From NCBI RefSeq assembly GCF_030817655.1, contig NZ_JAUSZM010000003.1, positions 2,790,001 through 2,854,000 of the forward strand: DNA of 64,000 nt, read 5' to 3'. The DNA is from Streptomyces sp. V4I2 (GTDB lineage: Bacteria; Actinomycetota; Actinomycetes; Streptomycetales; Streptomycetaceae). Shown here in pieces: positions 35,572-44,107 of the stretch (position 1 is the first letter of the stretch; every line of letters starts with the position of its first letter). The notes under the pieces are model-generated. The model was not told the DNA's origin. It searched no databases and worked only from the letters and a program-made list of their open reading frames with translations. The translations under genes were made by a program, and so were the position numbers.

Positions 35572-35613
35572 CACGGGGGCTACGGCCACGCGCGCGTGGC
35601 CGTAGCCCCCGTG
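35572..35613. terminator. Perfect 42-bp palindromic bidirectional terminator
   Basis: The left half (CACGGGGGCTACGGCCACGC, plus one G) is the exact complement of the right half. It separates the convergent fdhA and glyoxalase genes, ending 4 bases before the latter's stop codon. Confidence 0.9.
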
Positions 35614-35617
35614 CACG

Positions 35618-36046
35618 CTAGTCGTAGTGCCGCGCCTCGAATACGTTCCCGTCCGGGTCGCGGAAGTAGAAGCTTCGCCGGGCCAGTCCGCGGGCGCCGA
35701 AGGAGTCGTAGGAGATGTCCGAGACGGGAACCGCCCGTTCCTCCAGGCGGGCGCGCAGTGTCTCGAAGTCGTCGCCGGGCAGGGCCAGGCAGACGTGGTT
35801 GACCGGGTGGCCCGCGCTGTCGACGGAGCCGGGCAGCATCTTCATGCGCTCGGCCATGGAGAGCGGCATGAGGTCGAAGATGGTCTCGTCATTGAGCCGT
35901 ACGGAGGGAAAGGGCTCCGTCCCCGCGGCGAATTCGGTGAGCCTCAGGGGGGCCATGCCGAGTGCCTTCTCGTAGAAGTCGGCCGCCGCCACCGGGTCCC
36001 GCACCCAGAGAACGACATGATCGAGACGTGTCGTGTTGTCCGTCAT
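35618..36046 (-). CDS. VOC-family (glyoxalase/bleomycin-resistance-like) protein
   Basis: The 142-residue product has two beta-alpha-beta-beta-beta halves: LDHVVLWVRDPVAAADFYEK at the start and HPVNHVCLALPGDDFETLRA in the middle, ending FYFRDPDGNVFEARHYD with a metal-ligand Glu. Metal ligands His (LDHVV), His (VNHVC) and Glu (FEARH) fit the vicinal oxygen chelate pattern. The substrate is unknown. It is divergent from psuG across a 100-bp gap. Confidence 0.85.
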   Translation of the reverse strand: MTDNTTRLDHVVLWVRDPVAAADFYEKALGMAPLRLTEFAAGTEPFPSVRLNDETIFDLMPLSMAERMKMLPGSVDSAGHPVNHVCLALPGDDFETLRARLEERAVPVSDISYDSFGARGLARRSFYFRDPDGNVFEARHYD

Positions 36047-36146
36047 GCACCTCAGGCTGGTGTCCTCCCCCACAGGCCGCAAGTGTTTGACCGGCCGCGC
36101 GGCCCGCCAGACATGAGGGAAGACCGAACCGACAGGAGGCAGGCCC

Positions 36147-37055
36147 GTGGTGCTGGTGGTGTCCGAGGAAGTGCGCGAGGCGATCGACGCGCGTCGACCC
36201 GTGGTGGCCCTGGAGTCCACGATCATCGCGCACGGGCTGCCGCGCCCGCGCAATCTGCAGGTGGGGCTGGAGCTGGAGGACGTCGTACGGCAGGAGGGTG
36301 CCGTGCCCGCGACGATCGCCGTGCTGGACGGGCGGCCCCATGTCGGCCTGGACAAGCAGCAGTTGGAGCGGGTCGCGAACGAGGACGGGATCCGCAAGCT
36401 GGGCCACCGCGACCTGCCGCTCGCGGTGGCCTCCGGGGCGAGCGGGGCGACCACGGTGTCGGCGACCGCGCTGCTGGCGGCCCTGGCGGGGGTACGCGTG
36501 TTCGCCACGGGTGGGCTCGGCGGGGTGCACCGGGAGTGGACGGTGACGCAGGACGAGTCGGCCGACATCGGTCTGCTGGCCCGGACCCGGATCACTGTGG
36601 TGTGCGCGGGTGTGAAGTCGATCCTGGACGTGCCGGCGACCCTGCAGCGGCTGGAGACGCTGGGTGTCGCGGTGGCCGGGTACGGCACGGATCGCTTCCC
36701 CGGCTTCTACCTGTCCGACTCGGGACACCCCGTGGACTGGACGCTGGACAGCCCCGGGCAGGTGGCGGACGTCATGCGGGCGCAGGACGCGGTCGGTGGG
36801 CCCGAGTCGGCGCTGATCGTCGCCAACCCCGTGCCCGAGGAGGAGCAGCTGGATCCCGAGCTGCACGCGCGCGTGCTCGCCGACGCGCTGTACGCGTGCG
36901 AGGAGGCCGGGGTCACGGGGCAGGGCGTCACGCCGTTCCTGCTGAACTACCTGGTGCAGCACACCGACGGCGCCTCGCTGACCGCCAATCTCGCGGCGGT
37001 CCGCGGCAACGTACGGCTGGCGGCGCGGATCGCGGCGGCCTGGGCCGGGGCGTGA
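36147..37055 (+). CDS. psuG: Pseudouridine-5'-phosphate glycosidase
   Basis: The GTG at 36147 follows AGGAGG by 8 bases and yields 302 residues, the usual length. Conserved blocks are VALESTIIAHGLPRPRNLQV, GKLGHRDLP-like RKLGHRDLPLAVASGASGAT (catalytic Lys region), VFATGGLGGVHREWT and YGTDRFPGFYL. The enzyme splits pseudouridine 5'-phosphate into uracil and ribose 5-phosphate. The next gene, coupled by GTGA, encodes the kinase that makes its substrate. Confidence 0.95.
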   Translation: MVLVVSEEVREAIDARRPVVALESTIIAHGLPRPRNLQVGLELEDVVRQEGAVPATIAVLDGRPHVGLDKQQLERVANEDGIRKLGHRDLPLAVASGASGATTVSATALLAALAGVRVFATGGLGGVHREWTVTQDESADIGLLARTRITVVCAGVKSILDVPATLQRLETLGVAVAGYGTDRFPGFYLSDSGHPVDWTLDSPGQVADVMRAQDAVGGPESALIVANPVPEEEQLDPELHARVLADALYACEEAGVTGQGVTPFLLNYLVQHTDGASLTANLAAVRGNVRLAARIAAAWAGA

Positions 37056-38020
37056 CGCCCCAGCGGCCTGGGCTCGGTGCGGCCGCCCAGGCGGAGCACC
37101 GGCACGGCGGAGTGCGCCCGGACGGCGCGCTGCTGGTCGTCGGGGACGTCATCACGGACGTCGTGGCCCGGCACCGGGGGCCGCTCGCGGCGGGTACGGA
37201 CACGGCGGCGACGATCCGGACGGTGCCGGGCGGCGCGGGCGCCAATGTGGCCTGCTGGGCCGCTCACCGGAGTGGCATGGAGGTGCGGTTGCTCGGACGG
37301 GTGGGCTCGGACTCGGCCGCCTGGCACGAGCGGGAGCTGGTCGCGTGCGGCGTACGGCCCCGGTTGGTCGTCGACCCCGAGGCGCCGACCGGGACGGTGA
37401 TCTGCCTCGTCGACACGGGTGCGGCTGCCGAGCGGACGTTCCTCACGGACAGCGGCGCGGCGTTGCGGTTCGCGCCCGAGGACTGGTCGGACGCGCTGCT
37501 CGACGGGGTGGCGCGGCTGCATCTGTCGGGCTACCTGCTGTTCTCCGAGCCGAGCCGCGCGCTGGTGGCGGTCGCGCTGGCGGCGGCACGCGCGCGTGGA
37601 GTGCCGGTGAGCATGGACCCGGCGTCGGCCGGTTTCCTCGTGGAGCTGGGGGTCGACCGTTTCCTGGCACTCGTCGAGGGTGTGGACGTGCTGCTGCCCA
37701 GCCGTGACGAGGCCTGCCTGCTCACGGGGCTGCCCGACGCGGCGGACGCGGCGGCCAAGCTGAGCCGCCACGTCCCGCTGGTGGTCGCCAAGCAGGGCGC
37801 GCAGGGCGCGCTGGTCGCCCGCTCCGGCACCGTGGTCGCCCACGTCCCCGCGGTACCCGCCACTCCCCGGGACACCACCGGGGCCGGCGACGCCTTCACG
37901 GGCGCCTTCCTCGCCGCCCTCCTCACGGGCACCGGTCCCGTGGCCGCGGCGGCGGAAGGGTGCCGGGCCGGGGCGGCGGCGGTGGAGCGGGTGGGGGGCC
38001 GACCGCCGGTGGACGGCTGA
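37052..38020 (+). CDS. psuK: PfkB-family kinase, probable pseudouridine kinase
   Basis: The GTG at 37052 overlaps the psuG stop, giving 322 residues. Residues 1-25 are a loose extension; a later start near LLVVGDVITDVVARHRGPLA is possible. PfkB signatures are GGAGANVACWAAHRSGMEVR and DTTGAGDAFTGAFLAALLTG. Coupling to psuG indicates pseudouridine phosphorylation; the kinase family alone would not prove it. Confidence 0.88.
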   Translation: MTPQRPGLGAAAQAEHRHGGVRPDGALLVVGDVITDVVARHRGPLAAGTDTAATIRTVPGGAGANVACWAAHRSGMEVRLLGRVGSDSAAWHERELVACGVRPRLVVDPEAPTGTVICLVDTGAAAERTFLTDSGAALRFAPEDWSDALLDGVARLHLSGYLLFSEPSRALVAVALAAARARGVPVSMDPASAGFLVELGVDRFLALVEGVDVLLPSRDEACLLTGLPDAADAAAKLSRHVPLVVAKQGAQGALVARSGTVVAHVPAVPATPRDTTGAGDAFTGAFLAALLTGTGPVAAAAEGCRAGAAAVERVGGRPPVDG

Positions 38021-38129
38021 CAGGGGGGGTCGGCCCCGGGTCGCCCCGTGATCAGCGGCTGGCGGCGCCCGGCGGTGTCAGATCGCCGTGCCGGGCGTCC
38101 CGCGTCAACTCCCGCTCCCCTCCGACGGC

Positions 38130-38924
38130 TTACGCCTTACGCCCCCACGCCGAGATCATCGGTGCCGTGGCGAGGTCCATGCCGCCGGAGGCCACATTCG
38201 CGAGGTGGCGGTCGATGTCCTGGTCCGTGGCGAGGCCCGCGGTGACGAGCTGGTCGCGGATCTGGCGGATCGTGGCGGATTCCAGGGCGGCGCAGGCGGG
38301 CGAGGTGAGCGGGAAGTACGCGTCGGCCTCCACCCGGCGCAGGCCGGCCTCGCGAAGCAGGCGCGGCAGCCTGCGGCCGTAGGCGAGGTCGGCGCCCCGG
38401 TCGGCGAGCAGTTGACGGAAGCCCTGCCGCAGCCGGTTGGCCAGCTGCTGTTCGGGGCCGTGGTCGTCGGGACAGAGCAGGGGCTGCAGGGCGGGATCGG
38501 CGTCCTCGACCAGGATCCGTCCGCCGGGCCGCAGGGCCTTGACCATCGATCGCAGCGCCCTTTCCCGGTCGGGCACATGAACGAGCACGAGCCGGGCGTG
38601 GACCAGGTCGAACCCGTCCCCGGGCGGCTCCTGGGCGGCCACGTCGTGGACGCGTACCTGGACCGGCGGGCGGGCGGCCGCGGCGAGGCGCGAGGTCTCG
38701 ATGTCGGTCGCGACGACCCGTCCGGTCGGGCCGACCTTCTTGGCCAGCCAGGACACCACGGAGGTTCCGCCGGCACCGACCTCCCAGCAGCGCCAGCCGG
38801 GTCCGATGCCGAACCGTTCGAGGTGCCGGAACGTCGTGGGGTCGAAGAGGGTGGCGAAGGCGTCGAAACGCTCCGCCGCCTCGGTCCGCCGGTTGTCGAG
38901 GAGGTACCCGTCACTTCGCGTCAT
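38130..38924 (-). CDS. Class I SAM-dependent methyltransferase
   Basis: The 264-residue protein has SAM-binding motif I CWEVGAGGTSVVSWLAKKVG, the acidic motif II VVATDIETSRL, and motif post-I to III FDLVHARLVLVHVPDRERAL and LRPGGRILVEDADP. The N terminus (DGYLLDNRRTEAAERFDAFA) resembles small-molecule methyltransferases found near secondary-metabolism and regulatory genes. No partner gene reveals its substrate. The start ATG 38924 has no obvious RBS and may be leaderless. Confidence 0.85.
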   Translation of the reverse strand: MTRSDGYLLDNRRTEAAERFDAFATLFDPTTFRHLERFGIGPGWRCWEVGAGGTSVVSWLAKKVGPTGRVVATDIETSRLAAAARPPVQVRVHDVAAQEPPGDGFDLVHARLVLVHVPDRERALRSMVKALRPGGRILVEDADPALQPLLCPDDHGPEQQLANRLRQGFRQLLADRGADLAYGRRLPRLLREAGLRRVEADAYFPLTSPACAALESATIRQIRDQLVTAGLATDQDIDRHLANVASGGMDLATAPMISAWGRKA

Positions 38925-39163
38925 GCCGCGATCATCCCAGTTGTCTTCCTTGTCCGGAGCGGTCGACGCGGCGCCTACGACGAGATGGCGCACTCCCCGC
39001 CCGGCGGATCCCCGCGTCCACGGCCGCATCCGTCGTCCACAGCCGGGAACAAAGCGGAACGGCCTGTTCCCACAGGCTTGCACGACTCTCACCGCGAACT
39101 GGCAAACTGGCTCGCCAGGGCGCGGAAACGCGGCGCGAGGGAGATCCACGCAAGGAGATCCAG

Positions 39164-40291
39164 ATGTCCATGGCAGGGAATCTGCGGAAGGTCACGAGCC
39201 TCGGCAGGGTCGGCGGCCTCCGCAAGGTGGCACGGCTGGCACGGCGGCGCCCGCGCGTCGACCTGAGCCACCCGGCCCGGTCCCCGCTGGGCTCCTCGGT
39301 GGTGAACTGCGTGACGTACCGCGACGGCGTCCGGCTCCCGGCCGGTGTCGACCTGGTCGACTCCGTGGAACGGGTGCGCAAGAACCGCGACGGCTTCGTC
39401 TGGCTCGGCCTCCATGAACCGACCGACCAGGAGTTCGCGGGGATCGCGGAGCTCTTCGACCTGCATCCGCTGGCGGTCGAGGACGCGGTCGAGGCCCACC
39501 AGCGTCCCAAGCTGGAGCACTACGGCGAGACCCTGTTCGCGGTGTTCAAGACGGTCTGCTACGTCGAGCACGAGGAACTCACGGCGACCAGCGAGGTGGT
39601 CAACACCGGCGAGATCATGGTGTTCGTCGGCCATGACTTCGTGATCACGGTACGACACGGTCGGCACGGCTCACTGGGCCCGCTGCGCGAGGAGCTGGAG
39701 GCCGCTCCCCAGCAACTGGCCAAGGGACCGGCCGCGGTGCTGCACGCGATCGCGGACCATGTGGTCGACGACTATCTGAACGTCACCGACGCCGTGCAGT
39801 CGGACATCGACCTGGTCGAGATGGCCGTGTTCGCGGACAACGGCGCGCGGGTCGACGCGGGACGCATCTACCAGCTCAAGCGTGAACTACTGGAGCTGAA
39901 GCGGGCCCTGGTCCCGCTCGGCCGGCCGCTCGAGGACCTTGCCACCCGGCCGATCCGGGTGGTCGATCCGGAGATACAGGCGTACTTCCGTGACGTCTCC
40001 GACCATCTGCTGCGGGCCAAGGAACAGCTCGCCGCGTTCGACGAGCTGCTCAACTCGATTCTGCAGGCGCACCTCGCGCAGGTGACGGTCGCTCAGAACG
40101 AGGACATGCGGAAGATCACGGCGTGGGCCGCGATAGTGGCCGTACCAACGATGGTCTGCGGGGTGTACGGCATGAACTTCGACCACATGCCGGAGCTGCA
40201 CTGGCGGTACGGCTACGGCATGGTGATCACGGTGATATCCGTCGCGTGTCTGGTGCTGCACCGCGGCTTCCGGCGCAACGGCTGGCTCTGA
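39164..40291 (+). CDS. corA: CorA-family magnesium/cobalt transport protein
   Basis: The ATG at 39164 follows AAGGAGATCC. The 375-residue product has a basic N-terminal extension (GNLRKVTSLGRVGGLRKVAR), a large cytoplasmic domain with a long stalk helix, and two C-terminal spans. The ion-selectivity motif YGMNF closes the first span (ITAWAAIVAVPTMVCGVYGM). It should form a homopentameric Mg2+ channel. The final short tail RGFRRNGWL is typical. Confidence 0.94.
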   Translation: MSMAGNLRKVTSLGRVGGLRKVARLARRRPRVDLSHPARSPLGSSVVNCVTYRDGVRLPAGVDLVDSVERVRKNRDGFVWLGLHEPTDQEFAGIAELFDLHPLAVEDAVEAHQRPKLEHYGETLFAVFKTVCYVEHEELTATSEVVNTGEIMVFVGHDFVITVRHGRHGSLGPLREELEAAPQQLAKGPAAVLHAIADHVVDDYLNVTDAVQSDIDLVEMAVFADNGARVDAGRIYQLKRELLELKRALVPLGRPLEDLATRPIRVVDPEIQAYFRDVSDHLLRAKEQLAAFDELLNSILQAHLAQVTVAQNEDMRKITAWAAIVAVPTMVCGVYGMNFDHMPELHWRYGYGMVITVISVACLVLHRGFRRNGWL

Positions 40292-40318
40292 GGTCCGAGG
40301 CCGCCGGGTTCGACGGGA

Positions 40319-40750
40319 TCAGTGGCGGTCCGGGGTCCTGGCATAGACGCTCTCGGCCCAGGTCCCGATCTGGTCCTCCGGCAGGTGCTGGGCCAGGTCT
40401 GCCTCGCTGATCATGCCGACCAGGCGCTTGTTCTCGATGACGGGGAGCCGGCGGATCTGGTGCTCCTGCATCTCGTGGAGCACCTCGCTGACATCGGCGT
40501 TCGCGTCGATCCAGCGGGGGGTGCCGTGGGCCATCTCGCCCGCGGTGACCCTGGCCGGGTCGTGGCCCAGGGCGACACAGCCGACGACGATGTCACGGTC
40601 GGTGAGAATGCCGCAGAGCCGCTCGTTCTCGTCACTGATGGGCAGGGCTCCGACGTTGAGCTCGCGCATCAGCTGGGCGGCGCGGTCCAGGGTCTCGTGG
40701 GCGGGGATCCACTGGGCGCCCCGGTGCATGATGTCTCCGGCGGTGGTCAT
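40319..40750 (-). CDS. CBS-domain-pair protein
   Basis: The 143-residue protein consists almost only of two CBS motifs: AGDIMHRGAQWIPAHETLDR with LCGILTDRDIVVGCVALG, and VTAGEMAHGTPRWIDANADV with LVGMISEADLAQHL. Such stand-alone CBS pairs bind adenine nucleotides and act as energy sensors or dormancy proteins. It is convergent with corA, so a direct link to magnesium transport is not implied. Confidence 0.9.
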   Translation of the reverse strand: MTTAGDIMHRGAQWIPAHETLDRAAQLMRELNVGALPISDENERLCGILTDRDIVVGCVALGHDPARVTAGEMAHGTPRWIDANADVSEVLHEMQEHQIRRLPVIENKRLVGMISEADLAQHLPEDQIGTWAESVYARTPDRH

Positions 40751-40875
40751 AAGTGCCTCCCGGTGCCGGGCGGCCGGCGCGGCGCGAGGAAGAGCACCGC
40801 AAGTCCCGGCGCCCTACATTCTCGCCGCGCGGCCGTACGCACGCACCCCGGGCTCGGAACCTGTCCGGCGCATCT

Positions 40876-41075
40876 CGCCGAGAAGCCCACGATCTTCCGC
40901 GGGACGACACGGATGATCATGCGGACCTCGCCGCCCTTCTCCGCGGGCGGGTCGAGGCCGAGGTACTTGTGCGAGAGGTCGTAAGGGAGCCGCTTGCCCT
41001 TGCCGGGCTCTTGTCGGGCTCTTCTCGGGGAGGATCTCGGCGATGCCGCGGACCTCGACCCTCGACCGAGGTACA
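40876..41075 (-). pseudogene. Fragment of a PPOX-class (pyridoxamine oxidase-like) protein
   Basis: Two short pieces in different frames look like the end of an FMN/F420-binding split-barrel protein: SRVEVRGIAEILPE near 41070-41035 and, after a frame change, DLSHKYLGLDPPAEKGGEVR continuing MIIRVVPRKIVGF to 40876. No start, RBS or N-terminal half is present. The call is tentative because the pieces are short. Confidence 0.5.
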
Positions 41076-41108
41076 GCGGTGTCCGGATCGCTCGGACGCC
41101 GGTTCGGA

Positions 41109-41134
41109 TCAGCCGTTCCACTCAGCCGTTCCAC
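41109..41134. repeat. 13-bp tandem duplication over a stop codon
   Basis: TCAGCCGTTCCAC occurs at 41109-41121 and again at 41122-41134. The second copy begins with the stop codon complement of the kinase-like gene. Confidence 0.9.
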
Positions 41135-41763
41135 GCCGGGTGGCGCGGATCGTCGGCGCGTACCAGGACGTCGGCCGTGCCGGCCGGGTCGGTCTCGTCC
41201 TCGTAGCGTTCGAAGGCGGGGAGGGTCCAGTGCTCGGCCTCGGGGGTGCGGCGGCGCAGGGCGCCGGGTGAGAGGAGGACGTGGACGGCCAGGTCGAAGG
41301 GGAACCAGTGGCGCAGCAGGAAGGGGCCGTGCAGCAACAGGAAGCCGCCGGGCGGGAGTTGGACGTAGGGGCTGCGGGTGGCGCGGTCGGTCGTGGGATC
41401 CCAGAGGTCGGGCAGGACGCGGCCGTCGCCGCCGGGTTCGAGGGGGCCGAAGACCTCGCGCCAGAGGGAACCGGTGTCGAACCAGCCGTCGTAGTAGGCC
41501 TCCACGTCCTGGTGGCCGTACTCGAGTCGGAGCGAGGCGGGGCGCAGGAAGCCGTCGGTGCCGACGACCAGCGAGGGGCGGCCGCGTATGCGCAGGGCCT
41601 CGGCGACGCGGTCGGCGAGGTCGCCCGGGCGGGCGGCCGGGGCGCCGTCGAAGGCGATGCGCGGCCAGGGGCTGCCGTCGGCCGGTTTCAGGTCGAGCAG
41701 TCGCTCGGCAAGGAGGTCGCCGAGCCGGTCCCAGGTGATCGCTTCGAGTCGCACAGGGCCCAT
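41122..41763 (-). CDS. Uridine kinase-like protein with degenerate P-loop
   Basis: The 213-residue protein resembles the Streptomyces uridine kinase-like family: IAFDGAPAARPGDLADRVAE replaces the usual GxxGSGKS loop, followed by VVGTDGFLRPASLRLEYG, VEAYYDGWFDTGSLWREV and LPPGGFLLLHGPFLLRHWFP. The P-loop lacks the Gly-Lys-Ser residues that bind ATP phosphates, so kinase activity is doubtful. The ATG at 41763 lies 17 bases after the HxlR-type gene stop, probably one transcript. Confidence 0.8.
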   Translation of the reverse strand: MGPVRLEAITWDRLGDLLAERLLDLKPADGSPWPRIAFDGAPAARPGDLADRVAEALRIRGRPSLVVGTDGFLRPASLRLEYGHQDVEAYYDGWFDTGSLWREVFGPLEPGGDGRVLPDLWDPTTDRATRSPYVQLPPGGFLLLHGPFLLRHWFPFDLAVHVLLSPGALRRRTPEAEHWTLPAFERYEDETDPAGTADVLVRADDPRHPAWNG

Positions 41764-41780
41764 GATGCGTCAGGCCCGGG

Positions 41781-42176
41781 TCAGGCCGCGTTCCGCTCGT
41801 GGGCACGGCGGGCGGCGAGCAGGTGGGGAAGGTGGGTTTCGCTCCAGGCGCGGGCGGCGTCGAGGAGGGGGATCAGGGTGCGGCCGAGAGGAGTGAGGGC
41901 GTATTCGACGCGGGGCGGGTTCTCGTCGTACGCGGTGCGGGTGAGGAGGCCGTCGCGTTCCATGGCACGCAGGGTCTCGCTGAGGACCTTGGGGGTGACG
42001 GACCGGAGCGGGGCGCGGAGTTCGGTGAAGCGGCGCGGGCCGCCTTCGAGGCACCGGATGACCATTCCCGTCCACTTGTCGCCGACCCGGAAGGGCATCT
42101 CGGAGGAAGGGCAGAACGGGTGGAACATGTCGGGGTCCAAAGGGGCGAGCCGTGCGCCGTCCGTGGAGTCGGTCAT
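41781..42176 (-). CDS. HxlR-family transcriptional regulator
   Basis: The 131-residue winged-helix protein has the HxlR pattern: a Cys near the N terminus (FHPFCPSSEMPFRVGDKWTG), then GGPRRFTELRAPLRSVTPKV, LSETLRAMERDGLLTRTAYD and VEYALTPLGRTLIPLLDAA. HxlR proteins sense electrophiles or oxidants through the Cys. It is divergent from the remnant of a short-chain reductase, a common HxlR target, so its original target gene appears to have been lost. Confidence 0.9.
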   Translation of the reverse strand: MTDSTDGARLAPLDPDMFHPFCPSSEMPFRVGDKWTGMVIRCLEGGPRRFTELRAPLRSVTPKVLSETLRAMERDGLLTRTAYDENPPRVEYALTPLGRTLIPLLDAARAWSETHLPHLLAARRAHERNAA

Positions 42177-42275
42177 CGGCCGAGGGTAGCGCCGATACCG
42201 TTGAAGTAACCGGGCATCCGACGCCTAACGTCCAGGTCGGGCCGACAACGGCGGCCTCGGACAAGGAGGTTGGGC

Positions 42276-42469
42276 ATGGGTGACAGGGGTGGCGTCGTCG
42301 TCTTCGGGGCCGGCGGACGGGCCATGCCGATCTCGCTGTGGCGGTGCTGGACGAGATCGAGACGCCGACGCGGCATCGGACGCGGGTGTCGGTGGTCGCT
42401 GCCGGCGGTACGGGCGGGCTGGTCCAGGGGCCGGAAGGCGGAGTTCGGGCACGTCGGCAGCGGGAATGA
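42276..42469 (+). pseudogene. Remnant of an NAD(P)-binding (NmrA/SDR-like) oxidoreductase
   Basis: An AAGGAGG RBS precedes ATG 42276 and a Rossmann start, GGVVVFGAGGRA. Directly afterwards, in another frame from 42329, comes the typical C-terminal end of the same family (DLAVAVLDEIETPTRHRTRV) up to a TGA at 42467-42469. The middle, normally about 150-170 residues, is deleted. The gene is divergent from the HxlR regulator. Confidence 0.75.
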
Positions 42470-42476
42470 ACCCCGT

Positions 42477-43178
42477 ATGGCGTCGCTCGCAACTCCCCCG
42501 CTCCGGACCGGACTTCTCGTCATCCAGCCGCTGCGGCGACGGCACTGCGCCGAGTGCTGCGGCGGGCCGTTGTCGTTGCTCGTGCTGGAGGACGGTGCGC
42601 CGCGGTGCCTCGACTGCGCGGATCTCGGGCACCTGGTGTTCCTGCCGCGCGGCGACACGGCGCTGACGCGCCGGTCGCGGGAGGAGAGCGCGTTGTCGGC
42701 GGTGGTCGTACGGTTCAACCGGCGCAGGGGCCGTTACGAGCGGCAGGGCGTCCTCGTCGAGGAGGCGGGGCTCGCCCGGGCCGAGGCGCGGTGCCTCGTG
42801 GACGCGGAGGTGCGCCGGCGGCGCCGGGTGCGGGACGCGGCGCGGCGGGCGGCTCAGGACATGCGGTTCGCCGATGCCTTCGCGGCGGAGATACGGCGGC
42901 TCTTCCCCGGGTGCCCGGCGGACCGGGCACGGGCGATCGCCGAGCATGCCTCGGTGCGGGGCAGCGGACGGGTGGGGCGGAGCGCGGCGGGGCGGGCGCT
43001 GTCCGAGGGGGCGGTGATCTCGGCGGTCGTGGCCTCCGTACGGCACGTGGACACGCGGTACGACCAGTTGCTGATGAGCGGGGTGGCACGGCACGAGGCG
43101 CGACGGCGGATCTCGGCCGGGGTGGAGACGGTGCTGCGGAGATGGCGGGCGGAGGGGGCGGAGGCGGAGGTCGGCTGA
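42477..43178 (+). CDS. DUF2293-domain protein with zinc-ribbon-like Cys pairs
   Basis: The 233-residue product begins MASLATPPLRTGLLVIQPLR. Two Cys pairs, CAECC and CLDC, 25 residues apart, suggest a zinc-binding N-terminal domain followed by GHLVFLPRGDTALTRRS. The C-terminal third (FAAEIRRLFPGCPADRARAI to HVDTRYDQLLMSGVARHEAR) is the DUF2293 domain, whose function is unknown. The ATG lies just after the reductase remnant; the same frame is open back to that remnant's start, so a fused longer product cannot be excluded. Confidence 0.8.
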   Translation: MASLATPPLRTGLLVIQPLRRRHCAECCGGPLSLLVLEDGAPRCLDCADLGHLVFLPRGDTALTRRSREESALSAVVVRFNRRRGRYERQGVLVEEAGLARAEARCLVDAEVRRRRRVRDAARRAAQDMRFADAFAAEIRRLFPGCPADRARAIAEHASVRGSGRVGRSAAGRALSEGAVISAVVASVRHVDTRYDQLLMSGVARHEARRRISAGVETVLRRWRAEGAEAEVG

Positions 43179-43473
43179 GGGCGGTTGTTCGACGCCACCG
43201 AGCTGCCGACCTGCCGGGCCGCACCCTCATGGTGAGGTGAGGCACCGAGCAAGCGAACCGGCACGCGGCGTTCGCACGCACCACCCGCACTCGCCTCGAC
43301 GTCACGCGTCCCCCGTCCTCCGTCCCGGTGCCCCGCCCCTCACCCCGCCCGACCTGGACGCTCACGTATGCCCCCGCGCGGTTCGGGCATGGTTCGAAGG
43401 GCTGGGCGGGGATTCACTTGGGTGACGGTGGTGCCGGGTGGGAGCTCGGCCGGATGCGGGAGTGGGTGTCGGG
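43179..43473. other. Intergenic region, nothing recognised
   Basis: About 295 bases separate the DUF2293 and DUF1772 genes. I see no ORF with a credible start and no strong hairpin. Confidence 0.4.
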
Positions 43474-43953
43474 ATGATCGAGGGACCGTATTTCGTGCTG
43501 ACCGTGCTGGGTGTGCTGGGGACCGGGCTGGTGGCCGGGGTCTTCTGCGGCTTCTCGACCTTCGTGATGCAGGGGCTCGCCGCGTTGCCGCCCGCGCAGG
43601 GCGTCGCCGCGATGAACGCGATCAATGTGAGCGCGGTGCGGCCGCCGTTCATGCTCGTGTTCGCCGGGCAGGCGGTGCTGAGTGCGGTGATCGCGGTGGT
43701 GACGTTCGTGCTGTGGCCGGACGAGGGGACGGTGGAGCTGCTGGTCGGCAGCGGGCTGTACCTGTTCGGCGCGTTCGGGCTCACCATGATGGCGAACGTG
43801 CCGCGCAACGACGCGCTGGCGAGGCTGGATCCGGGCACCCGGGAGGCGGCCGCCTATTGGCCGACCTACGTGCGCGAGTGGACGCTGTGGAACCACGTCC
43901 GCACGGTCGCCTCGGCCGCCGCGGCGGTGACGTACCTCCTGGCCCTCACCTGA
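43474..43953 (+). CDS. DUF1772 (anthrone oxygenase-like) membrane protein
   Basis: The 159-residue protein has four membrane spans (YFVLTVLGVLGTGLVAGVFC, PFMLVFAGQAVLSAVIAVVT, LLVGSGLYLFGAFGLTMMAN and VRTVASAAAAVTYLLAL). The DUF1772 signature is GLAALPPAQGVAAMNAINVS and NVPRNDALARLDPGT, plus YVREWTLWNHVRT. Family members include anthrone oxygenases of polyketide pathways, but most are uncharacterised. The start at 43474 is chosen for family length; no clear RBS is visible. Confidence 0.88.
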   Translation: MIEGPYFVLTVLGVLGTGLVAGVFCGFSTFVMQGLAALPPAQGVAAMNAINVSAVRPPFMLVFAGQAVLSAVIAVVTFVLWPDEGTVELLVGSGLYLFGAFGLTMMANVPRNDALARLDPGTREAAAYWPTYVREWTLWNHVRTVASAAAAVTYLLALT

Positions 43954-44107
43954 CGGAATCGGGCCGCTGAGAAAGCGCTGTCCGACGCTCTGCGCGAGTG
44001 ACCGACGAGACGTATCGTGGCCGGAAGGAGTTCGCAAGAGTGCCGCCCGATGACGCACGGCCACGTCGGACGCGCAAGCGTCGCACGCGTAAGCAAGGAA
44101 GACGCCC

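Noticed and set aside
43237..43425. Short open frame of 62 codons after the DUF2293 gene
   Set aside because: Pro/Arg/His-rich composition and no RBS; treated as non-coding.
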